NCBI RefSeq assembly: GCF_007970665.1
Contig: NZ_CP042430.1
Location: 1,364,001 to 1,428,000, forward strand
Direction: 5' to 3'
Source of the DNA: Baekduia soli
GTDB lineage: Bacteria > Actinomycetota > Thermoleophilia > Solirubrobacterales > Solirubrobacteraceae
Length of the DNA stretch: 64,000 bases
In this document: positions 52,745 to 63,200 of the stretch, piece by piece
How positions within the stretch are numbered: the first letter of the stretch is position 1
Layout of the letters: each line of letters begins with the position of its first letter
Position numbers and translations under genes: made by a program
The notes under the pieces: generated by a model
Seen by the model: the letters and a program-made list of their open reading frames with translations, nothing else
Databases searched by the model: none
What the model was told of the DNA's origin: nothing

Positions 52745-55700
52745 GCGAGCCCCGGCGCTTCGACGTCCGCGGGCCGCTGCCCACAGGGGTCACCGTCCTG
52801 GAGGCCAGCGCGGGGACGGGCAAGACGTACACCATCGCCGCGCTCGCGGCGCGGTACGTTGCGTCCGGCATCCCGCTGCACGAGATCCTCCTCGTGACCT
52901 TCACGCGGCTGGCCACGGGCGAGCTGCGCGAACGGGTCCGCGAGCGGCTCCTGCAGACCGAGGAACGGCTCACGCACGTGCTCGACGGCCAGGCTGCCCC
53001 CGACGATGCGGTCGTGCAGCTCCTGGCCGCCGGCCCCGTCGACGAGGTGCGCGCCCGGCGGGACCGGCTGGCCCATGCGCTCGCCGACTTCGACGCCGCC
53101 ACCATCGCCACGACGCACGGGTTCTGCCTCGAGGCGCTCAGCGGTCTGGGGATCGTCGGCGACGTCGAGCAGGGCTGCGATGTCACCGAGGACGCGTTCG
53201 ATCTGCTCGAGGACGTCGTGGACGACCTCTACGTCCGCCGGTTCGGCCCCAAGGGCTCGCCGGCCTTCAGCCGGCACGAGGCCCATGAGATCGCACGAGC
53301 CGCGGTCGGCAACCTCAAGGCCACGATCTTGCCGCTGGACACCACCGGCGATGGGCGGCCGGCGATGCGGGCGCGGCTGGCCGGCGTCGCGCGCGAGGAA
53401 CTCGAACGGCGCAAGCGACTGTTCGGTGTCCTGACCTTTGACGACCTCCTGACCCGGCTGAATACCACGCTCGCGGATCCCGCGACCGGGGGGTTCGCGG
53501 TCGCCAAGCTGCGCGACCGCTACAAGATCGCCCTGGTCGACGAGTTCCAGGACACCGACCCGATCCAGTGGGACATCGTCCGCCGCGCGTTCGCCGAGAA
53601 CCTCGAGGACGCGGGGGCGACGCAGCGCGCACTCGTGCTGATCGGCGATCCCAAGCAGGCGATCTACGCCTTCCGTGGGGCCGACGTCCACGCCTACCTC
53701 GAGGCGGCGCGCGTGGCGGGCGACCAGCAGACGCTGGCCACCAACTGGCGCAGCGACCAGGACCTCATCTCCGCCCTGGACGCCATGTTCGGCGGCGCCC
53801 GTCTCGGCCACGACGAGATCCTCTACCGCACGGTCCAGGCCGTCCCCGCACACCGCGACCGCCGGTTGCACGGCACGCCTTCGGACGCCGCGCTGCGCAT
53901 CCGGATCGTGCAGCGCGACAACCCAGCGGTGGCGGTCACCAAGCAAGGGATGGCGTCGGCCCAGAGCGCACGCGAGCACGTGGCGGACGACGTCGCCGCC
54001 GACATCGTGGCGGTTCTGACCTCGAACGCGGAGATCGAAGAGCGCTCGCCGTCGGGCGCGACGACCGGGACGCACCGTGTCGGCCCGGGTGATCTCGCGG
54101 TGCTCGTCCGCAAGCACAGCCAGGCGACGCTCGTGCACGACGCGCTGCGCCGCGTCCGTGTGCCCGTGGTCATCAACGGCGCCGGGAGCGTCTTTGCCGG
54201 CGACGGCGCGAAGGCCTGGCAGGATCTCCTCCAGGCGCTCGAGCGCCCCACCTCGGGGCCGCGCGCCCACGCCGCCGCGCTGACGCCGTTCCTGGGCTGG
54301 ACCGCCCAGCGCGTGGCCGAGGCCGACGACGAGACCTGGGAGTCCGTCCACCGTCGCTTGCACGGCTGGGCGCGCGTCCTGCGGACCCGCGGCGTCGCTT
54401 CGTTGTTGGAGGTCATCACCACGTCGGAGCGGTTGACCGAGCGGGTCCTGGAGATCGAGGACGGCGAGCGCCGGATGACCGACCTGCGCCACGTCGGCCA
54501 GCTCCTGCATCAGGCCGCGGTGGACGAGCGCCTCGGTACCACGGCGCTGGCCGGGTGGCTGCGCGCCCGGATCCGCGCCGCCATCGCCGAAGGCGGCGAC
54601 GAGGAGCGCACCCGACGGCTGGAGTCCGACGCCGACGCGGTGCAGGTTCTGACGATCCACCGCAGCAAGGGCCTCGAGTTCCCCATCGTCTACTGCCCGT
54701 TCCTGTGGGACACGATCTGGCGCGACGACAAGGTGGCCAACCCGGTCGTGTTCCACGACGACGTTGACGACGCGCGCAAGGTCGACGTCGCGCTCGAGGG
54801 CTCGGCCTATGCGGCGCACGCCGCGCTCGCCACGACAGAGGAAGAGGGGGAGGAACTGCGCCTCGCCTACGTCGCGCTTACACGCGCGCGTCACCAGGCG
54901 GTGATCTGGTGGGCAGGCACACGCGACACGCGCTCGTCGCCACTGAGCCGGCTCGGGTTCGCGCGCGAGGAGGACGGGACCGTGCGCCCACAGTCCGACG
55001 TGCCCTCCGACGCGGAGGCGGCCGAGCGGTTTCGCCGGCTGGGGGAGGCCGCGGCCGGGTGCATCGCCGTCGAGCGCTGTGCGCCGCGCCCGCTCACGCA
55101 GTGGCAGCGGCCCGCGCCGCCCGACCGCGACCTCTGCACCGCGCGCTTCGACCGCGAGATCGACCGCCGCTGGCGCCGCACGTCCTACAGCGGGATCACC
55201 GGCGCCGCCCACGACCCGGTCGTGACGAGCGAGCCCGAGGCGCGGCTGCGCGACGACGAGACGCCCGATGGGCCACCGGCCACGACGCAAGCAACGGACC
55301 AGGAAGTGGCGCTGCACGACGTGCCGTTGCTCCTCGCCGACATGCCGGGCGGGACGCGAGTGGGGACGTTCGTGCACCACATCCTTGAGGCGGTGGACTT
55401 CGCGGCGGCCGACCTCGACGCCGAGCTCCAGTCGGCCATGACGCACGAGCTCGCCCGCCGCCCGCTCGACGTCGGCGATCCCGCCGTGGCCCGGGCCGGA
55501 TTCGGTGCGGTCTTGGAGACGCCGCTGGGGAGTGCCGTCGGTGACGTCCGGCTGGCCGACATCGCCGTGCCCGATCGCCTGGACGAGCTGGAGTTCGAGC
55601 TGCCGCTCGTCGGCGGCGACGCGCCGAGCGGGCGGCTGACCCTCGACGCCCTCGCCGATCTGCTGCGTGCACACGTCCCCACCGGCACGCCCTTGCACGG

Positions 55701-56145
55701 CTATGCCGACCGGCTCGGCGACGAGCGGCTGCAGCACGACCTCCGCGGCTATCTGACCGGCAGCATCGATGCCGTGCTGCGCCTGCCCGACGGGCGCTTC
55801 GCCATCGTCGACTACAAGACCAACCGCCTCGGCGGGCCGGACGTTCCGCTGACCGCCTGGCACTATCGGCCGGCAGCCCTCGACGCGGCGATGCAGGACT
55901 CGCACTACGGCCTACAGGCGCTGCTCTACACCGTGGCCGTGCACCGGTATCTGCGCTGGCGGCTGGAGAACTACGATCCGGACCGGCACCTCGCCGGCGT
56001 CCTCTACCTCTTCGTGCGCGGCATGGTCGGGACCGACACGCCCGTGGTCAACGGGGAGCGGTGCGGCGTGTTCACCTGGCAGCCCAGCGGCGTCCTGGTC
56101 CGCGCACTGAGCGACGTCCTGGACCGCGGAGCGGTCACGGCATGA
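52741..56145 (+). CDS. recB: Exodeoxyribonuclease V subunit beta RecB
   Basis: 1134 residues from GTG 52741. Helicase motifs: Walker A EASAGTGKTYTIAALA (21-36), Ia VTFTRLATGELRERV, II ALVDEFQDTDPIQW (about 262), III LIGDPKQAIYAFRGAD, V TIHRSKGLEFPIVYCPFLW, VI LAYVALTRARHQ. The C-terminal RecB nuclease domain is complete, with GTFVHHILEAVDF, GSIDAVLRLPDG and FAIVDYKTN giving the His, Asp and D-Y-K metal site. It unwinds and cuts DNA from ends, with RecC and RecD. The recD ATG overlaps its stop (ATGA at 56142). Confidence 0.94.
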   Translation: MSEPRRFDVRGPLPTGVTVLEASAGTGKTYTIAALAARYVASGIPLHEILLVTFTRLATGELRERVRERLLQTEERLTHVLDGQAAPDDAVVQLLAAGPVDEVRARRDRLAHALADFDAATIATTHGFCLEALSGLGIVGDVEQGCDVTEDAFDLLEDVVDDLYVRRFGPKGSPAFSRHEAHEIARAAVGNLKATILPLDTTGDGRPAMRARLAGVAREELERRKRLFGVLTFDDLLTRLNTTLADPATGGFAVAKLRDRYKIALVDEFQDTDPIQWDIVRRAFAENLEDAGATQRALVLIGDPKQAIYAFRGADVHAYLEAARVAGDQQTLATNWRSDQDLISALDAMFGGARLGHDEILYRTVQAVPAHRDRRLHGTPSDAALRIRIVQRDNPAVAVTKQGMASAQSAREHVADDVAADIVAVLTSNAEIEERSPSGATTGTHRVGPGDLAVLVRKHSQATLVHDALRRVRVPVVINGAGSVFAGDGAKAWQDLLQALERPTSGPRAHAAALTPFLGWTAQRVAEADDETWESVHRRLHGWARVLRTRGVASLLEVITTSERLTERVLEIEDGERRMTDLRHVGQLLHQAAVDERLGTTALAGWLRARIRAAIAEGGDEERTRRLESDADAVQVLTIHRSKGLEFPIVYCPFLWDTIWRDDKVANPVVFHDDVDDARKVDVALEGSAYAAHAALATTEEEGEELRLAYVALTRARHQAVIWWAGTRDTRSSPLSRLGFAREEDGTVRPQSDVPSDAEAAERFRRLGEAAAGCIAVERCAPRPLTQWQRPAPPDRDLCTARFDREIDRRWRRTSYSGITGAAHDPVVTSEPEARLRDDETPDGPPATTQATDQEVALHDVPLLLADMPGGTRVGTFVHHILEAVDFAAADLDAELQSAMTHELARRPLDVGDPAVARAGFGAVLETPLGSAVGDVRLADIAVPDRLDELEFELPLVGGDAPSGRLTLDALADLLRAHVPTGTPLHGYADRLGDERLQHDLRGYLTGSIDAVLRLPDGRFAIVDYKTNRLGGPDVPLTAWHYRPAALDAAMQDSHYGLQALLYTVAVHRYLRWRLENYDPDRHLAGVLYLFVRGMVGTDTPVVNGERCGVFTWQPSGVLVRALSDVLDRGAVTA

Positions 56146-58044
56146 CGTACGCCGACCCCTTCGACGTCCGCCGTTCCACGGCCGCGACGGGGTTGCTCGC
56201 CGCGTTCAACGACGCGGGCGTGCTCGCCGCCGCCGACGTTCATGTGGCGCGGCGGCTCGCCGTGCTGTGCGACGAGCCCCCGGACGGGCCGGTGGCGCTC
56301 GCAGCCGCGCTGGCCGTGCGTGGGCCCCGGTTGGGGCACGTGTTCGTCGACCTGGCGACCATCCGCGACACGGCGACGGTCGACACCGACGATCTGGTCG
56401 ACGTCTCGCAGCTCCCGTGGCCGGACCCGGCCGGCTGGGCGGCGGACGTTGCCGGGAGCCCGCTCGCGGGGCCGGCGGCCCCGCGCCGTTATGCCTCGAC
56501 GGCTCGCGCCTTTATCTGGATCGGTACCTCGGCGAAGAGCGCCAGATCGCCGACGACCTGATCGCGCTCGCCGGTGGTCCGGCGCCGGCCGTCGATGATG
56601 CCCTGCTCGGTGAGGGCATCCGTCGGCTCTTCGGCGACGAGGTGTCAGGTCGGCAGGCGCTGGCCGCGGCGGCGGCCGTGTGTGCACGGGTCTCGGTGGT
56701 CGCCGGCGGTCCCGGCACTGGGAAGACCACGACCGTGGCGCGGATCCTGGCGCTGCTCTCCGAGCAGGCCGTCGCGGCAGGCGCGCCGCCGCCGCTGATC
56801 GCGCTAGCCGCGCCGACCGGCAAGGCCGCTGCTCGTCTCCAGGAGGCGGTGCACGAGGAGGCGGCCCGGCTGCCGGTGGCGGCCGCAATCCGCGACCAGC
56901 TCCTTGCGTTGCACGCCGTAACGGTGCACCGCCTGCTCGGATGGCGCTTCGACAGTGAGATCCGCTTCCGCCACGACCGTGGCAACCGCGTGGCCTACGA
57001 GGTTGTTGTCGTGGATGAGACATCGATGGTGTCGCTCTCGCTCATGGCCCGGTTGGCCGAGGCCGTGCGACGCGACGCGCGACTCGTCCTGCTCGGTGAC
57101 CCCGGCCAGCTGACCTCCGTCGAGGCCGGCGCGGTGCTCGGCGACGTCGTCGGGCCTGCCGCGGACACGCTGCGCATGGGGGAGGGGACCCGCGTTCGAT
57201 TGTCGGGGGTGGTCGGCCACGAGGTGGTGGCGGACGATCCGCCCACGGGTGTGGTGCTGGGCGACGGCATCGTCGTGCTGGACCGTGTGCGCCGCTACGG
57301 GGGCGGAATCGCTGCGGTGGCAGAGGCGATCCGCCACGGAGACGCCGACGCGACGATCGCCGCCCTGGAGGCCGACGCCGTCGACGTGCGGTGGATCGCC
57401 GAGGACGTGGCGGCCCCGCGGGACCCGGCTGCGTTGGACTGTGTCCGGGAGGCCGCGGTGCAGACCGGGCGCGCGGTCTATGACGCCGCACGCGCCGGCG
57501 ATCCCCGCGCGGCGCTTGAGGCCCAGCGCGCATTCCGCATGCTGTGCGCGCACCGCCGCGGGGACCACGGCGTGGCGCTCTGGAACAGTCGCGTGGAGAG
57601 CTGGCTCGCAGCGACGGTGGAAGGCTTTGACGCAACCACCCGCTGGCACGTCGGCCGGCCGGTCCTGGTCACCGCCAACGACCACGAGCTGCGCCTCTAC
57701 AACGGCGACGCCGGCGTGGCGGTAGCGGAAGGGGAACGCCTCCGGGTGGCGTTCGAGCGGCGCGGCGCGGTGCTGGAAGTCAGCCCGACTCGTCTGGAGG
57801 CGGTCGAGACGCTCTACGCGATGACCATTCACAAGGCGCAGGGCTCCCAGGTAGGGACCGCGGCCGTCCTTCTCCCGCCCCCGAGTCCCGAATCCTGACC
57901 CGCGAGTTGCTGTACACGGCGGTCACGCGCGCCCAAGAGCACCTCGTGCTCGTCGGCCTCGAGGCGACGATCCGGGATGCGGTGGCGCGGCCCGTCGCAC
58001 GGGCGTCGGGATTGCGCCAGCGGCTATGGGGCGAGCGCGGATAG
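56142..58044 (+). pseudogene. recD: Exodeoxyribonuclease V subunit alpha RecD, two frameshifts
   Basis: Reading starts at ATG 56142 (MTYADPFDVRRSTAATGLLAAFNDAG), shifts by one base in the C-run near 56478-56483 (ANY shift restores APLCLDGSRLYLDRYL), continues with Walker A GGPGTGKTTTVARI, VVVVDETSMVSLSLM, LLGDPGQLTSVEAGAVLGD and TIHKAQGSQ, and shifts again in the C-run near 57881-57886 before ILTRELLYTAVTRAQEHLVLVG. Adding one C at each run yields a full-length RecD of normal sequence. Either recD is freshly broken or, more likely, these are homopolymer errors in the assembly. RecD is the fast 5'-3' helicase of RecBCD. Confidence 0.85.
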
Positions 58045-58100
58045 CATGCCGTGCGCCTACTCGCTCAGCCGCGTGACCGGCAGCGGATGTGGCAGCGTAC

Positions 58101-60271
58101 TCAAGGAGTTGTGTCCCGGCGCTGACTACCAAGCTGTGGATCTGACGTTCGACCGCGCGACGCGGCGTTAGCCACGAGAAGGCGAGACGGTTGCCCGGTC
58201 CACGACACCGCCAGCGCTTCTCGCGCTCGCGTCGCTGCCACGTACAGCAGGCACCGCTCCCGTTGCAGATCGTGCGCGTGACGGACGGCATCCTCGCTCT
58301 CGTCAGTAACGGCGATGGGCAGTGGCACCGACGTCGCCCCGACGTCGAGCATCGCCACGGAGCGAAACTCCAGACCCTTCATCCCGTGCATCGTTCCGAC
58401 GTAGGGCCCGCGGATCGCGCCGTGGGAGTCAGCCGGCAGGAGACCGGCTTGCCGCAGGTGCTGTTCGGCGACCTCGGCGATTTGCCTGGTACGCGCGCAG
58501 ATGCCGATCTCGTCCAGGTTGATCCCGTCGACCTGCCACGCTCGAACTTGCTCGGTCAAGGCATCGAGCTCTTCGCGGCGAGTCGCGTAACCGTTGACCA
58601 CGGGCCCGCCCCGCGGGTGACCGACCGGTACCCATCGAGTGAGTCCTCGCCGTCGTCGAGGTCATCGAAGGCCTGGCCTGCAAGCAGCTCAAGCGACCAG
58701 CGGAGGATCTCATGGGTCGTTCTGTAGTTCACGCGCAGACGCGTCGAGCGGCCACGCGTCTCAATGCCCAAGGCGCTCAATGAAACCCGGTGGTCGTAGA
58801 TGCGCTGGTGCGCATCGCCGGCGATGAAGAGGTCGTTCTGGCCGGGGGCAACCGCCGCGCGCAAGAGACGCCATTGGGCGGGATGGAGATCCTGCGCCTC
58901 GTCAACGAGCACATGATCGTACGGCTTGACGACCGCGGCATCGAGATAGCCTGCCGCCGCCGCGGCGAGTTGAAGAAAGGTTCGCTTGCCGGATCGCTGG
59001 AGCGCGGCCTCGAAGGCCTCGACCGCACGCCACACCTCGGCGCGATCACGGCGCGGGAGGCGCACGCCGCGACCCGGACGAGGGGTCCCGAAGTACTCGT
59101 CCCTGGTCTGGATGTTGCGCGCGAGAATCACCTGTTCGTATTCCTGGGAGAGAAACTCTTTCGAGAAGGGGAAGCCCTCTTCGTCGATGACGTCTTGCCA
59201 GAGCTCGTCAACACCGCGCCCGACCAAGACGCGGACATTCACCACCTGCTCGGCGTCAGCAACAGTCCGCCGAGCAAGCGCGTCGACGGTCGTCACGTGG
59301 ATGCGCTCCAGCAGCTCCGGGCCGCCGAGAGCGCGCAGGCTTTCGACGAGGGACTCCTGAAGGTTGGTGGTGAACGTGGTGACGAGAACCCGAGGACCGT
59401 CGACCCCGGCGGCTTCGGCGAGATGACGCGCGCGGTGCAGAAGCGCGACGGTCTTGCCGGTTCCAGCGCCACCCGTGACGCGTGCGGGCCCGTTGAATTG
59501 CCTCTCGACAACGGCTCGCTGGCTCGGATGGAGGAAGACATGCCACGCCTCGAAGTCGCGGGTGAGTACGTCGACAAGCGCGTCCTCGTCATCGAGGACC
59601 AAGAAAGCACCACGCGACGCCGGACGTTTCACCGCGGCGGCCAGGTCGTCGGTATCGGGCGCGACAGGTTTGGAGGGCTCGTCGAGCCGCGCGACCATCC
59701 CGGCGTAGATCTCGTCAACGCTCATGCCGATGGCGAGACCCGTCAGTGCTTCAGCTTGATCGTCGGGAAGCGCGCTCGCAAGCAACTCGACTTCTTCCGC
59801 GCTCGCCATCCTGCGCGCGACGTCGATGACGCGTTGGTCGGTGATCCCGAGCTGCGCGAATGCCTTGTCGGGAACGTCGTCAAGCGGTCGCGCCGCCCGC
59901 TCAGGCGTAACCGCCATCGCCGCGGGCACATTCTCAACCGCCGTGACGTCGATGACCTCAAGGGCGCCCGTGAGCTGGTTGACGTTGAACTTGTTGTTCT
60001 CCATCCACCGATCTGCCTGATCGTGCGGAAGTACCTTGACGAGGATGTAGGTGTCGCTCCCGCCCGCGGCGAGGATCGCTCTGGTGTGGATATCCACCCG
60101 TGCGGTCCTCGAACGGCTGTCTTCGGCGGCGTTGTAGCGCTCGAGATTGAGACCCTTCGAGCTGTGATCGCGCTGCAGGCGCCCGATCATCTCCTGCACC
60201 TTGCGCTGCAGGCCACGGTCGAGCTTGACGAGGTCCTCCATGAACGTCTTTGCGAGCGCGATCTGGGCCAT
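58101..60271 (-). pseudogene. UvrD-like helicase with RelE-like N-terminal domain, one frameshift
   Basis: ATG 60271 overlaps the stop of the giant helicase gene (TGATG). Residues 1-110 (LAKTFMEDLVKLDRGLQRKVQEMIGRLQRD; DTYILVKVLPHDQADRWM) resemble a RelE/ParE toxin fold. The helicase part has Walker A VTGGAGTGKTVALLHRA near 264, II HVLVDEAQDLHPAQW near 455, III FIAGDAHQRIYDHRVSL, then, after a one-base deletion at about 58600 in GGGCCC, V GTMHGMKGLEFRSVAMLD and VI CLLYVAATRAREAL. Without the shift the protein would be about 720 residues. Co-translation with a DUF1998 helicase suggests a two-helicase defence module. Confidence 0.78.
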
Positions 60272-63200
60272 CAGGGCTGTCCAATAGCGACGGCTTCAAC
60301 CAGCGTCGGCGGGTCCCACTCAGCGACCGGATGCGCCGTCCAGCCTTCCGGCGCTTCCTGTCCATCTATGAGCACCGCAACCTTCGAGTCAGGCCATGCG
60401 ACTTCGATCAAGCCTCCATCGTCGGTTTCTTCCCCGACGACGAAGCCACGTGCTCGCGGGTCGGCAGCGACGGCCCGCAAGAGGGACTGGACCGACCCAT
60501 CGGCCAGCGCGATCTCCGCCTCGACGTCGTCGGGGAGGACGTCGTCAGCTACGGCGGGCTCGGGCGCTGTCGGACCGACGGCGTCAAGATCAACTGCAAC
60601 ATCTGGCTCGATACTCGCCGTCGTGATCAGGGCCTGGCAGCCGTCGCCGTCGAGGAACTGGAGCACGTTGCCCCAGTGAAGCCAGTCGCGCCACCGGTCG
60701 CGGTGGTCGGTGTCGTGCACCCCGTCCGCATCGTCGGCGAGTACCAGCCGCACCGTCCATGCCTCCCCGTTCGCCCCGGCGACGCCTGCGGTATTCAGCG
60801 TTGCGTCAAACCGAGCTCCGTTCATGGTGGAGCTGTGGAACGCAGCGACTCCCTCGCCTGTATCGGGGGTCAGTCCTGACATCGCGCCGGCAACGGCGCT
60901 ACGCGCCAAGCGTCGCCAGTCTTCCTCCACGGGGTCCGCCAGGTAGTTCAAGAGCATGCGAAGCGGGTTGCGCTCGAGGGTGTCAATCGAAAGCTTTCCG
61001 CCGCGCTGGTGTTGGACCGTCTCGGCAGTCTTGCGGCGACTCGAGTCGAGCAGTTCGAGGTTCGGAGGTTGCTTCGCGATGTCCGCGGTCACGGCCCTGC
61101 GGAAGTCTTCGACGTCCTTCCAGTCCATGCTCCACGCCAAACGCCCGCTGGCCCGAACGCCGTGTCGCTTCCGTGCGTCGTCCGCGAGCGTCGTCCGCTT
61201 CGCCGGCGAGGCGTGGTATTGGAACCCGTCTGAGTACAGGGCGATAGCGCGGGCATTGCCGTCGACGCGCTCGATCAGGAAGTCGGGGCGGGTCGGCGGC
61301 GAGGTGTCGAGGTCGTGCTGCTCCCGGATACGCCAACGAAGCAGCTGCTCGCCATCGACGGATGGGACACGGAGTTCGAGATCAGGGTATTGAGCCGCGC
61401 CCGGTTGCTTCGTGACCGACGCTCCTTCGGTGCGCTCGCCCCAGGCGATGAGGGCCGCGCGAAGCCGCCGTTCGAGTTCGCTCTCCTCGACCGCGCCGAT
61501 GGGGAGATTGCCGATCGTCGGGACGGGGATGAGGTCCCAGTCGCGTAGCAGTTCATCCAAAAGCTCGAGCGCCAGGCGCCGCGACACGATGTCCGCCTCG
61601 CCGTGGTCGGCATGACCGAGAAGGCAGCGGTGGCATGCGGCCCGCCCTTCATCTTTGCAGGGGCAACGCGCAATCTCTCCCCGCGCAACTTCGAGGATCC
61701 CCTTGAGCGCCTCGGGGTCGGCAAGACGCTCTAGGTAGCCGGTTCCACCGGGGACGATGTCGTGAATGACGAGGAACCGTCTCCGGCCGCCATCCGATCC
61801 GCCGGGAGCATCGCTCACGACGGCCCGTAGGTGATCCGGAGTGCCGCCGAAATGCAGCTGCAGTCCGAACAGAAGGGCGGCCCGGAAGCTCGCTAGCCGC
61901 TCGTCGACCTCGAAGTCGGCGAGCGGTAGCGCGATTCGGACGACATCGGTGCGCAGCTCATGAGCCAGAATCGGCCGGTCGTATTCCGGATTCCGAGCGC
62001 TCGAACGCGTGAGGCACCAGCCACGATGGAAGCCCTCCGCGGGAGGAGTACGACCGAACGTCTCTGGAACGCTCTGCACGACTCCGCAGTACCGACACGT
62101 TTCGAACCGGGACGCACGAATATCGTCGCGCCCCCCGAGGCTCACGCTGTCGCCCGGCTTGTCGCGGTGACCGACGTTCAGCCAGCGCAAAGTCGCCACG
62201 GCATACTCGAACCCGAACGGCTGGTCCTCGTTTCTTGCGCGCCAGGCACGCTCGGGACGGACATCATCGGGGTCGACGTCGACGGTTGTGACGATCGTGA
62301 ACGGTGTTCGCTCACGGTCTTCGGTGTCGTCGCTGATTCGGGCGTTCTCCTCGCTCGACTGCGCAGAGGAGCCGGTGAACGGGAGGACCAAGTGGCGTGA
62401 TTGCGCGTCGGCGATCGAGGGGCTCGAGCAACGCGGGCAAGTACCAGGTGCGCCCTGGTCTGCGGTGCCGTACCCACATTCGGGACAGAGCCACCATCGC
62501 TCATACGCCGGCTCGCTCGCCGGACCGAGGTCGAGGGCATCCACGATCACACGATGTCCACCCGCGTAGAACCGCGCCCCCGGCGCGAGCTCGCGGATCG
62601 CGAGCGTCGCCGGCCGCTTGTACTCGATGTTTTCCGTCCTGTAGTCACCGTCGGCGGTCGGCGCCCAAAGCGCGACGTTCAGGGTGACGCCATGGTCGAC
62701 GAGCGTGTAGTTTGGGAGCAGCCCGAGTCGCTCGAGCGCCGTCGGCGTGTACTCCTCACGCAGCTTCTGAAACCGGCCGATCGTCGCCTTTCGCTCACCC
62801 AAGAGCGACTTAAGCTCGAACTCCTCGTCCTCAGTCCTGGTCGACCTTGCTTGCAGGTCTTTGATGCGCTTGGTGAGCCGATCGCGGCGAAGCTGGAGGT
62901 CCTTGTACTCGGCATCCCACTCACCCAGCCGACCCAGCACGCGGTCGTCGAACCCGTCCTTGGCAAAGTCACGGAGTCGCTCAGCGGTCGCCTTCGATAC
63001 GTGTCTGCCGAACCCTTTGAGGAACGTATTGACGTACGAGGCGGGATCGGCATGGTGCGTCGCGAGGATCGTTCTGAGGACGCCATTCATGTCCGCGGAG
63101 TCCTTCACAAGCCCACCGATACGCTGCGGCATCGCCGCCACCGGAATGCTGCCGTCGGCGGCACGATCCAGCACGAACGCGACGTACTGGCGGCGCAGGA

